Origin: Sphingopyxis sp. UBA6723
Lineage (GTDB): Bacteria > Pseudomonadota > Alphaproteobacteria > Sphingomonadales > Sphingomonadaceae
Direction of reading: 5' to 3'
Assembly (NCBI RefSeq): GCF_002454115.1
Contig: NZ_DKIH01000013.1
Location: 133,717-197,716 of the forward strand
Length of the DNA: 64,000 nucleotides
Every line of letters begins with the position of its first letter. Positions within the stretch are counted from its first letter, which is position 1. The notes below the pieces were generated by a model. It did not search any database, was not told where the DNA came from, and saw only the letters and a list, made by a program, of their open reading frames with translations. Below, piece after piece: positions 8,538 through 15,530 of this stretch. Position numbers and translations under genes: made by a program.

Positions 8538-9026
8538 CTATTTGCCGAAAATATACTCCCGGAACGAGTCCATCAGCGACGCCCAAGTGTTGAAGCTTTC
8601 ACCGACATTTTCCCGCGGGATGCCCGCGAAGTCGAGATCGACGTCCATTTCGAGGACCGGATCACCCTCATCATCCTTGTAGGCGCGGGCGAAGCGTTTG
8701 TCCTTGTTCCAGCTGTTGAGTTTGTCGAGCGAGACGTCCTTCGCGTCACTGAACCCCATGTAGAATTGCAGCGTCTTGCAATTCTTCTCGTCGTCGTCGC
8801 AATTCATGAACAGCACGAGGAATTTCAACCCGTTGCGGTTGCTTTCGATATAGGGGCTTTCGTCGGGCTTGGTGATCAGCGTGGCGGGCCAGCCCTGCGA
8901 CTCGACGATGGCCTTGATCGCCTGCGGGTTTTTGGCGTTCACCAGCTCGGCGTGCGCCGGACTCGCGGCCATCGCCGCGGTGGCGGCGGCAAGGGTTAGC
9001 GCTGCGCCGAACAAACTGTTTTTCAT
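8538..9026 (-). CDS. YbjN-domain exported protein (copy B)
   Basis: 162 residues from the ATG at 9026, preceded by a strong ribosome site GGGAGGA. The signal peptide ends at 'SPAHA|ELV'. It shares with copy A the 'ELV.A..PQ..KAI.ES.GW' opening, 'NCDDDEKNC' cysteine pair, 'FSDAK..SL..LN.WN', 'GDPVLEMDV' and 'GIPRENVG.S.N.W'. The pair arose by tandem duplication and has diverged considerably, with 217 bases between B's stop and A's start. A small hairpin (8475-8492) lies between them. Function unknown. Confidence 0.78.
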   Translation of the reverse strand: MKNSLFGAALTLAAATAAMAASPAHAELVNAKNPQAIKAIVESQGWPATLITKPDESPYIESNRNGLKFLVLFMNCDDDEKNCKTLQFYMGFSDAKDVSLDKLNSWNKDKRFARAYKDDEGDPVLEMDVDLDFAGIPRENVGESFNTWASLMDSFREYIFGK

Positions 9027-9244
9027 GACGGTCCTCCCTATCGAATTGTGCGATCCAGACGCGGTAATTCGACCCCCATTGCTCCGGCGTAACACAGCGA
9101 CAGGGGCTGTCGCCAGCACCCTTTGCGCTTTTGGTCACCGGGCAGGCGAAAATCATGCCCGCAGTGCTTGCGACCAGCGGCAGGCTGGCCTAAAGCGCCC
9201 GCATAACGGGTGGCAAACACCTCAAAACAAGACTGCGAGCTCCC

Positions 9245-9619
9245 ATGGTCGATCTGACGCAATATCTGCCGATCCTGATATTCCTGGTCATTGCGGTCGG
9301 GTTGTCGTCGGCGTTCGTGTTCCTGCCGATGGGCGTCGCGCGCCTGACCGGCGCGCACAAACCCGACCCGGCCAAGCTGACCGAATATGAATGCGGCTTC
9401 CCGGCGTTCGAGGATGCGCGCAGCCAGTTCGACGTGCGCTTCTATCTGGTCGCGATTCTCTTCATCATCTTCGACCTCGAAGCCGCGTTCCTGTTTCCCT
9501 GGGCGGTGAGCCTGGAGGAAATCGGCTGGGCGGGTTGGGCTACGATGATGATATTCCTCGCCGAACTTGCGATCGGCCTTGTCTATGCATGGAAGAAAGG
9601 GGCGTTGGACTGGGAATGA
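9245..9619 (+). CDS. nuoA: NADH-quinone oxidoreductase subunit A
   Basis: 124 residues with three membrane helices. Between helices one and two is the conserved 'KLTEYECGF' loop, and 'FDVRFYLVAILFIIFDLE' marks the second helix. It is part of the membrane/peripheral-arm junction of complex I, at the quinone site. First gene of the nuo operon; the stop overlaps the ATG of nuoB (ATGA). The upstream 218 bases to the divergent YbjN gene must hold the operon promoter, but no clear -35/-10 pair could be picked. Confidence 0.96.
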   Translation: MVDLTQYLPILIFLVIAVGLSSAFVFLPMGVARLTGAHKPDPAKLTEYECGFPAFEDARSQFDVRFYLVAILFIIFDLEAAFLFPWAVSLEEIGWAGWATMMIFLAELAIGLVYAWKKGALDWE

Positions 9620-10182
9620 GCAGCTCGATCATCCTGCCGCCCGGCCAGATGCCGGTTGCAAGCCCTGTCGCTCCGGGGACGAACCCCGACATGGCGTTTT
9701 TCGACGACCTCAACAGCGAGGTTGGCGACAAGGGCTTTCTCGTCACCTCGACCGAGGATCTGTTCAACTGGGCGCGTACCGGCTCGCTGTGGTGGATGAC
9801 CTTTGGCCTTGCATGCTGCGCGGTCGAAATGATCCACGTCAACATGCCGCGGTACGACATGGAGCGTTTCGGCGCCGCACCGCGCGCCTCGCCGCGTCAG
9901 AGCGACGTCATGATCGTCGCTGGCACGCTTTGCAACAAGATGGCTCCGGCGTTGCGCCGCGTTTACGACCAGATGTCGAACCCGAAATATGTGATTTCGA
10001 TGGGTAGCTGCGCTAATGGCGGCGGCTATTATCATTACAGCTATTCGGTGGTGCGCGGCTGTGACCGGATCGTGCCCGTGGACATCTATGTCCCCGGCTG
10101 CCCGCCGACCGCCGAAGCCTTGCTCTATGGCGTGATGCAGCTGCAGCGGAAGATCCGCCGCGTCGGGACGATTGAACGCTGA
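9616..10182 (+). CDS. nuoB: NADH-quinone oxidoreductase subunit B
   Basis: 188 residues from the ATG overlapping the nuoA stop. The four ligands of iron-sulfur cluster N2 are all present: Cys67-Cys68 in 'LACCAVE', Cys132 in 'GSCANGGG' and Cys162 in 'PGCPPT'. It is the subunit that passes electrons to quinone. An N-terminal extension of about 25 residues before 'FFDDLNSEVGDKGF' is rich in Pro and Ser. The stop shares one base with the nuoC ATG. Confidence 0.97.
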   Translation: MSSSIILPPGQMPVASPVAPGTNPDMAFFDDLNSEVGDKGFLVTSTEDLFNWARTGSLWWMTFGLACCAVEMIHVNMPRYDMERFGAAPRASPRQSDVMIVAGTLCNKMAPALRRVYDQMSNPKYVISMGSCANGGGYYHYSYSVVRGCDRIVPVDIYVPGCPPTAEALLYGVMQLQRKIRRVGTIER

Positions 10183-11087
10183 TGGCCCACGCCGCTCCCC
10201 TGATTGCGCCGCGCGCGACGCTGGCGGCTGAGCTGAAGCAGCTGCTCGGCACCGATCTGCTCGCGCATGATTTCGCTGCTGACGAGGACAGCATCACCGT
10301 TGATCGCACCGCGATTGCCGGGGTGATGATCGCGCTGCGCGATAATCTGGAATATCAGCAGCTGATGGAGATCGCTGGGGTCGACTATCCCGACCGCGCC
10401 GAGCGGTTCGAGGTCGTCTATCATCTGCTCAGCGTGACGCGGAACCACCGCCTGCGCGTTCGCGTGTCAACCGACGAGTCGACGCCGGTGCCGAGCATCG
10501 TGCCGGTGTGGCCCGTCGCGGGCTGGCTCGAGCGCGAAGTGTTCGACATGTATGGCGTGTTGTTTGCGGGCAATCCCGACCTGCGCCGCATCCTGACCGA
10601 CTATGGGTTCCAGGGGCATCCGCAGCGCAAGGACTTCCCGCTGACCGGCTATATCGAGCTGCGTTACAGCGAAGAGGACAAGCGCGTTGTCTATGAGCCG
10701 GTCAAGCTGGCGCAGGATTTCCGCAACTTCGACTTCCTCTCACCGTGGGAAGGCGCTGATTATGTGCTGCCGGGCGATGAGAAGGCTGGCGGTACTGGCG
10801 AGGCGCCGGGCAAGGGCGCCCCGACCCCAATGACAGCCAAGGAAGTGAAGGCGTCCGACGACAAGCCCAAGAAGGCTTCGCCGCCGCCGACCCCGAAGAC
10901 GACCGACAGCCCAGCGCAGACGGGGGCAGGTGCCAAGGTCAACAAGGCCGCGTCGAAGACGAGCCGCGACGGCGCGAAGTCCAAAGTCGCGACCAAAGAG
11001 GCGAAGACGCCCGCGACGTCCAAGGCCGAAAAGGCGCCCGCCAAGCCGCGCGCGCCGCGCAAGCCCAAGACGGGAGGTGACGCATGA
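10182..11087 (+). CDS. nuoC: NADH-quinone oxidoreductase subunit C, with long Lys/Ala/Pro tail
   Basis: 301 residues. Residues 1-198 are an ordinary 30-kDa subunit with 'EREVFDMYGV', 'GNPDLRRILTDYGF' and 'HPQRKDFPLTGY'. Residues 199-301 form an extra low-complexity tail, very rich in Lys, Ala, Pro and Thr and without hydrophobic clusters, so probably disordered and strongly basic. NuoC is part of the peripheral arm connecting to NuoD. The tail is read through in frame to an ATGA overlap with nuoD, so it is a real part of the gene and not a frameshift. Confidence 0.95.
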   Translation: MAHAAPLIAPRATLAAELKQLLGTDLLAHDFAADEDSITVDRTAIAGVMIALRDNLEYQQLMEIAGVDYPDRAERFEVVYHLLSVTRNHRLRVRVSTDESTPVPSIVPVWPVAGWLEREVFDMYGVLFAGNPDLRRILTDYGFQGHPQRKDFPLTGYIELRYSEEDKRVVYEPVKLAQDFRNFDFLSPWEGADYVLPGDEKAGGTGEAPGKGAPTPMTAKEVKASDDKPKKASPPPTPKTTDSPAQTGAGAKVNKAASKTSRDGAKSKVATKEAKTPATSKAEKAPAKPRAPRKPKTGGDA

Positions 11088-12340
11088 CCGACACCCCGAC
11101 CATCCGCCACCACGGCGGCGACATGTTCGAAGGCTATCCGGTCGACACCGCGAACACCGCGGGCGATCAGGCCGTCACCAACTACACGATCAACTTCGGC
11201 CCGCAGCACCCTGCGGCGCATGGGGTGCTACGCCTCGTACTGGAACTCGACGGCGAGATTATCGAGCGCGTCGATCCGCACGTCGGGTTGCTGCATCGCG
11301 GCACCGAAAAGCTGATCGAATATAAGACCTATTTGCAGGCGTTGCCCTATTTCGACCGGCTCGATTATTGCTCGCCGCTCGGCATGGAGCACAGCTATGT
11401 GCTCGCGATCGAGAAATTGCTCGACCTCGAAGTCCCGGCGCGCGCGCAATATCTGCGGACGATGTTCGCCGAGCTGACGCGCATCTGCAACCACATGCTC
11501 AATATCGGCAGCCACGTCATGGACGTCGGCGCGATGACCCCGAACCTGTGGGTGTTCGAGTTGCGCGAAGATTGCCTGAACTTCTTCGAGCGCGCCTCAG
11601 GCGCGCGTATGCACAGCGCGTATTTCCGTCCCGGCGGCGTCCATCAGGACGTTCCGGAAAAGCTGCTCGTCGACATCGGCGAATGGGTTGAAACGCGGCT
11701 GCCGAAGCTGTTCGGCGACGCGATGAGCCTGGTCATCGACAACCGCATCTTCAAGCAGCGCAACGTCGACATCGCGACGGTGAGCAAGGAAGACGCACTG
11801 GCATGGGGTTTCTCTGGCCCGATGATCCGCGGCAGCGGCATCGCATGGGATCTGCGCAAGTCGCAGCCTTATGACGCCTATGCGAAGATGGAATTCGACA
11901 TTCCCGTCGGCACGCGCGGCGATTGCTACGACCGCTTCATGGTGCGTGTCGAGGAGGTCTATCAGTCGGCGAAGATCATCAAGCAGTGCCTGCGCGACAT
12001 GCCCACCGGCCCGATCGCCAGCCTTGACCGCAAGGTCGTCCCGCCGAAGCGCGGCGAGATGAAGCAGTCGATGGAATCGCTGATCCATCACTTCAAGCTC
12101 TACACCGAAGGCTTCCACGTCCCCGCGGGCGAAGTCTATGTGGCGACCGAAAGCCCGAAGGGCGAATTCGGCGTCTATCTGGTCAGCGACGGCACCAACA
12201 AGCCGTACCGCTGCAAGATCCGCCCGACGGCGTTTTCGCATCTGCAGGCGATGGACATGATGTCGAAAGGCCACATGCTGGCCGACACCACCGCGATCAT
12301 CGGCGCGATCGACGTGGTGTTCGGGGAGTGTGACCGGTAA
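11084..12340 (+). CDS. nuoD: NADH-quinone oxidoreductase subunit D
   Basis: 418 residues, the 49-kDa subunit. Signatures are 'NFGPQHPAAHGVLRL', 'LHRGTEKLIE', 'YFDRLDYCSPLG', 'RPGGVHQD' and the C-terminal 'IIGAIDVVFGECDR'. It forms the quinone cavity with NuoB. Relative to the family it has an N-terminal extension of about 25 residues. The start overlaps nuoC by ATGA, and the stop overlaps the small membrane-protein gene (TAATG). Confidence 0.97.
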   Translation: MTDTPTIRHHGGDMFEGYPVDTANTAGDQAVTNYTINFGPQHPAAHGVLRLVLELDGEIIERVDPHVGLLHRGTEKLIEYKTYLQALPYFDRLDYCSPLGMEHSYVLAIEKLLDLEVPARAQYLRTMFAELTRICNHMLNIGSHVMDVGAMTPNLWVFELREDCLNFFERASGARMHSAYFRPGGVHQDVPEKLLVDIGEWVETRLPKLFGDAMSLVIDNRIFKQRNVDIATVSKEDALAWGFSGPMIRGSGIAWDLRKSQPYDAYAKMEFDIPVGTRGDCYDRFMVRVEEVYQSAKIIKQCLRDMPTGPIASLDRKVVPPKRGEMKQSMESLIHHFKLYTEGFHVPAGEVYVATESPKGEFGVYLVSDGTNKPYRCKIRPTAFSHLQAMDMMSKGHMLADTTAIIGAIDVVFGECDR

Positions 12341-12519
12341 TGCTGCGCGAGCTCGCCATTCTCGTCTTGGTGATCGCAGGCTTTGCGTCTGCGGTGGCGG
12401 CCTATCTCGCCGCCTTTCATGGCGAGGTAACGATAAAGGAAGTCGTCTCGACCGCATTTGCCGCGACGCTCGGCATGTATGTCGGACGATATATTGAACG
12501 AGGTCTGGCCCGTGGCTGA
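12340..12519 (+). CDS. Small membrane protein encoded between nuoD and nuoE
   Basis: 59 residues. The ATG uses the last base of the nuoD stop, and the stop (TGA 12517-12519) lies inside the beginning of nuoE. One strongly hydrophobic stretch (about residues 5-26) is followed by 'HGEVTIKEVVSTAFAATLGMYVGRYIERG', possibly a second short helix. No family recognised. Tight coupling on both sides means it is translated with the complex I subunits. It could be an accessory membrane subunit or assembly aid, but that is inference from position only. Confidence 0.7.
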   Translation: MLRELAILVLVIAGFASAVAAYLAAFHGEVTIKEVVSTAFAATLGMYVGRYIERGLARG

Positions 12520-13186
12520 CGCACCCCAAATCCCCGACGAAGCCGAAACCCGCGCGCGCTGGGGCGCTTTTGCGTGGACGGCGGAAAATGCCGCGAAGGC
12601 GAAGGCGGTCATCGCGCGCTACCCCGCGGGACGCCAGCGTTCGGCGGTGATGCCGCTGCTCGACCTTGCGCAGCGGCAGGTCGGCGCCGAGACGCAGACG
12701 CAGGGCTGGTTGCCCGTGCCGGTGATCGAATTTGTCGCGGCGCAGCTCGATATGCCGTTCATGCGCGCTTATGAGGTCGCGTCCTTTTACACGATGTACA
12801 ATCTGGTGCCGGTTGGCCGTTATCATGTGCAGGTGTGCGGCACGACGCCGTGCCTGCTGCGCGGGTCGGACGATGTGATGGCGGCGTGCAAGAACCGCGG
12901 CATGACCAAGGGCAAGACGACGCCTGACGGCCTGTTCACACTGACCGAGGTCGAGTGCATGGGCACCTGCACCAACGCGCCGATGGTGCAGATCAACGAC
13001 GATAATTACGAAGACCTCGATTTCGACCGCATGGCCGCGATCCTCGACGCGCTGGCGGCGGGCGAGAGCCCGAAGGCGGGGACGCAGATTGCGGGGCGTC
13101 ACACGAGCGAGCCTGAGGGCGGGCCGACGACGTTGAAAGAGATGGTCAAGGCGAACCATGATTATCGGAAGGAGTGGTCAGCATGA
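12512..13186 (+). CDS. nuoE: NADH-quinone oxidoreductase subunit E
   Basis: 224 residues from a GTG at 12512, preceded by GAGG with good spacing; the alternative ATG at 12479 has no ribosome site and lies deep inside the preceding small gene. The 2Fe-2S cluster N1a ligands are Cys109, Cys114 ('CGTTPC'), Cys149 and Cys153 ('CMGTC'). It belongs to the NADH-input module with NuoF. The end overlaps, by ATGA, a short ORF inside a palindromic repeat rather than nuoF itself. Confidence 0.95.
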   Translation: MADAPQIPDEAETRARWGAFAWTAENAAKAKAVIARYPAGRQRSAVMPLLDLAQRQVGAETQTQGWLPVPVIEFVAAQLDMPFMRAYEVASFYTMYNLVPVGRYHVQVCGTTPCLLRGSDDVMAACKNRGMTKGKTTPDGLFTLTEVECMGTCTNAPMVQINDDNYEDLDFDRMAAILDALAAGESPKAGTQIAGRHTSEPEGGPTTLKEMVKANHDYRKEWSA

Positions 13187-13296
13187 CCTACGCTTCATTC
13201 CTTCGTCATGCCGGACTTGATCCGGCATCCAAGACCGCGTGCGTCGCTTGGACCCCGGATCAAGTCCGGGGTGACGATGTAGGGGAAGGCGCATGA
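13183..13296 (+). CDS. Repeat-derived 37-codon ORF linking nuoE to nuoF
   Basis: An ORF of 37 codons begins at the ATGA overlapping the nuoE stop and ends at the ATGA overlapping the nuoF start. Most of it is the palindromic repeat at 13204-13276, so the peptide is a translated repeat ('HAGLDPAS' and 'PDQVRGDD'). It has no recognisable domain. Its likely role is to keep ribosomes moving from nuoE to nuoF. Whether a stable peptide results is unknown. See the matching ORF at 17540. Confidence 0.45.
   Translation: MTYASFLRHAGLDPASKTACVAWTPDQVRGDDVGEGA
13204..13276. repeat. Palindromic repeat inside the nuo operon (nuoE-nuoF)
   Basis: Starts CGTCATGCCGGACTTGATCC and ends with the imperfect inverse GGATCAAGTCCGGGGTGACG, so the element folds into a long stem. 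It is a dispersed palindromic element of a type common in alphaproteobacteria. It separates nuoE and nuoF by 106 bases in an operon where neighbours otherwise overlap. Confidence 0.75.
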
Positions 13297-14585
13297 GCCT
13301 CCAAGACAAGGACCGCATCTTCACCAACATCTACGGGTTCCAGCCGTGGAACCTGAAATCGGCGCAGATGCGCGGCGATTGGGACAAGACCAAGGATCTG
13401 ATGAAGCGCGGCCAGGACGCGATCATCGAGGAGATCAAGGCGTCGGGGCTGCGCGGTCGCGGTGGGGCGGGTTTCCCGACCGGCCTCAAATGGTCGTTCA
13501 TGCCGAAGGAGCCGCGCGCCGACCGCCCGAGCTTCCTCGTCATCAACGCCGATGAATCCGAACCCGGTTCGTGCAAGGACCGCGAAATCATCCGCCACGA
13601 CCCGCACAAGCTGATCGAAGGCGCGCTGATCGCGGGCTTCGCGATGCGCGCACGCGCCGCTTATATCTATATCCGCGGCGAGTTTATCCGCGAGGCGGAA
13701 ACGCTCTTCGCCGCGGTGCAGGAGGCGTATGACGCCGGCCTGCTGGGCAAAAACGCGGCCAAGTCGGGCTATGACTTCGACGTCTTCGTCCACCGCGGCG
13801 CCGGCGCCTATATCTGCGGCGAAGAAACCGCGATGATCGAAAGCCTTGAGGGAAAGAAGGGCCAGCCTCGCCTGAAGCCTCCCTTTCCGGCGGGTGCAGG
13901 GCTTTATGGCTGCCCGACGACGGTCAACAATGTCGAGAGCATCGCGGTCGTCCCGACGATCCTGCGCCGCGGCGCGCCGTGGTTCTCGTCTTTCGGGCGC
14001 GAGAATAACAAGGGCACCAAGCTTTTCCAGATTTCGGGCCACGTCAACACGCCGTGCGTCGTCGAGGAAGAGATGAGCATCCCGTTCCGCGAACTGATCG
14101 ACAAGCATTGCGGCGGCATCCGCGGCGGCTGGGACAATCTGCTCGCGGTGATCCCCGGCGGATCGTCGGTGCCGCTCGTTCCGGCGGCGGAAATTATGGA
14201 CTGCCCGATGGACTTCGACGGGCTCAAAGCCGTCGGATCGGGGCTCGGCACCGCCGCCGCGATCGTGATGGACAAGTCGACCGACGTCGTTCAGGCGATC
14301 AGCCGCATCAGCTATTTCTACAAGCATGAAAGTTGTGGCCAGTGCACCCCGTGCCGCGAAGGCACCGGCTGGATGTGGCGCGTGATGGAACGCCTGCGCA
14401 CCGGCGATGCCGACATTAGCGAGATCGACACGCTGTACGACGTGACCAAACAGGTCGAAGGCCACACCATCTGCGCGCTCGGCGATGCGGCGGCGTGGCC
14501 GATTCAGGGGCTGATCAAGCATTTCCGGCCCGAACTGGAGCGGCGTATTCGCGACAATGGCGGTGTGCTGGAGGCGGCGGAGTGA
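13293..14585 (+). CDS. nuoF: NADH-quinone oxidoreductase subunit F
   Basis: 430 residues. The NADH/FMN site has 'GRGGAGFPTGLKW' (residues 55-67), 'INADESEPGSCKDR' and 'GAGAYICGEETA'. The 4Fe-4S cluster N3 ligands are in 'SCGQCTPCREG' (Cys347, 350, 353) and 'ICALGD' (about residue 393). It accepts hydride from NADH. The last 54 bases (14532-14585) recur at 14851-14904 with three differences, part of a duplication described under findings. The stop overlaps the GTG of the next small gene. Confidence 0.97.
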   Translation: MSLQDKDRIFTNIYGFQPWNLKSAQMRGDWDKTKDLMKRGQDAIIEEIKASGLRGRGGAGFPTGLKWSFMPKEPRADRPSFLVINADESEPGSCKDREIIRHDPHKLIEGALIAGFAMRARAAYIYIRGEFIREAETLFAAVQEAYDAGLLGKNAAKSGYDFDVFVHRGAGAYICGEETAMIESLEGKKGQPRLKPPFPAGAGLYGCPTTVNNVESIAVVPTILRRGAPWFSSFGRENNKGTKLFQISGHVNTPCVVEEEMSIPFRELIDKHCGGIRGGWDNLLAVIPGGSSVPLVPAAEIMDCPMDFDGLKAVGSGLGTAAAIVMDKSTDVVQAISRISYFYKHESCGQCTPCREGTGWMWRVMERLRTGDADISEIDTLYDVTKQVEGHTICALGDAAAWPIQGLIKHFRPELERRIRDNGGVLEAAE

Positions 14586-14782
14586 GTGACGCCGAGATCA
14601 AGAGCCTCGTGCTGCTTGCCTTCGTGCTGATGCTCGCATTCGGCGTGCGCGTCCTTTGGGGCAAGCGCGGGCTGCGGCCGTCGGCCAAAAATGGCTGGCG
14701 GAAAGCCGACAGCTCGAATTCGGGGCGTTTTTTTGATGATCAAGGCGCCGGCGGCGACCCGACGGCGGACGGAGCAGATTGA
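14582..14782 (+). CDS. Small membrane protein between nuoF and nuoG (cargo 1)
   Basis: 66 residues from the GTG at 14582 that overlaps the nuoF stop (GTGA). One membrane helix (about residues 7-23) is followed by a basic stretch 'WGKRGLRPSAKNGW' and an acidic polar tail. The stop shares one base with the ATG of the truncated nuoG copy at 14782. Not a standard complex I subunit, and no family recognised. The arrangement suggests it originally sat directly between nuoF and nuoG. Confidence 0.65.
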   Translation: MSDAEIKSLVLLAFVLMLAFGVRVLWGKRGLRPSAKNGWRKADSSNSGRFFDDQGAGGDPTADGAD

Positions 14783-14904
14783 TGCCTAAAGTCACCGTAG
14801 ATGGCGTCGAAATCGATGTCCCGCAGGGCGCTACCGTCCTGAAGGCGTACGAACTGGAGCGGCGTATTCGCAACAGTGGCGGCGTGCTGGAGGCGGCGGA
14901 GTGA
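14782..14904 (+). pseudogene. Chimeric remnant: nuoG 5' end fused to nuoF 3' end
   Basis: A 40-codon open frame. Bases 14782-14857 match the first 76 bases of nuoG (15531-15606) with nine differences, seven of them synonymous. Bases 14851-14904 match the last 54 bases of nuoF (14532-14585) with three differences. The join lies in a shared GA(A/G)CTGG heptamer. The product would be about 24 residues of the NuoG ferredoxin domain fused to the NuoF C-terminus, lacking three of the four cluster cysteines and with the first (Cys23 of NuoG) replaced by Tyr. It ends in GTGA with the next gene, exactly as nuoF does. Confidence 0.85.
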
Positions 14905-15530
14905 GCAAAGCTAACGCCGTCATATTGCTGTTGGGCGCCGCGGTCGGTATTTCCAGTCCGGCGGCCGCGCAATTCGACCATCCACCCGAGATGCGGAAAG
15001 GCGGATCGGTCGATCGCAAATTTATGTCCACCGCCAGATGTTTGGTCGATGGCCAACCGTCGCGAGCTGAGCACTTGTTGACGGCCGAACCGGGCAGTGA
15101 GGCGGAAAGCAAAGCACTTCTTGAAATAGTCCGCGCAGCGCCTTTTTGCGCTGAGGACAGAAGTATGACGCGCGCGCCGACCACCACTTGGCGCGGCGCG
15201 ATAGCTGAGGCCGTCTATATTCACGGCTCTGATCGAGCGCGGCCCTCGTCGATCTCCGTAGCAAGCGGCCGGCCTGGTTGGCTTGCCTCGCCGGGTGCCA
15301 CACTTTTCGCGGTTGCCCAATGTGCTGTCGAACGTGCGCCCATCGAGGCGGATCGGCTGATACGGACAAAGTGGCGGTCAGCGGAGGAAGCAAGCGCAGT
15401 GGGTGATTTGCTGCCCACGCTGCGCGCCTGTGGCAATGGCGCCAAGGCGAATTTCGACCGGGTGTCAATTCGCGGCACGATCGCCGAGGGGCTTGTTCGA
15501 GCGCAGGGCGCCGCCGAGGGAAATAAGTAG
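14901..15530 (+). CDS. Exported protein with duplicated domain, inserted before nuoG (cargo 2)
   Basis: 209 residues from the GTG at 14901. The signal peptide ends near 'SSPAAA|QF'. The mature part consists of two related halves, each with a Cys, a helical stretch, a second Cys and the motif 'RG.IAE': Cys47/Cys83 with 'RGAIAEAVY' (98-106), and Cys141/Cys177 with 'RGTIAEGLV' (191-199). This resembles uncharacterised periplasmic proteins of sphingomonads. No catalytic motif is seen. It lies between the chimeric remnant and intact nuoG, its stop abutting the nuoG ATG. Confidence 0.7.
   Translation: MSKANAVILLLGAAVGISSPAAAQFDHPPEMRKGGSVDRKFMSTARCLVDGQPSRAEHLLTAEPGSEAESKALLEIVRAAPFCAEDRSMTRAPTTTWRGAIAEAVYIHGSDRARPSSISVASGRPGWLASPGATLFAVAQCAVERAPIEADRLIRTKWRSAEEASAVGDLLPTLRACGNGAKANFDRVSIRGTIAEGLVRAQGAAEGNK

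Noticed and set aside
11597..13159. 520-codon minus-strand frame across nuoD-nuoE
   Set aside because: Shadow of two well-identified genes, made of Arg/His-rich antisense with no family pattern.
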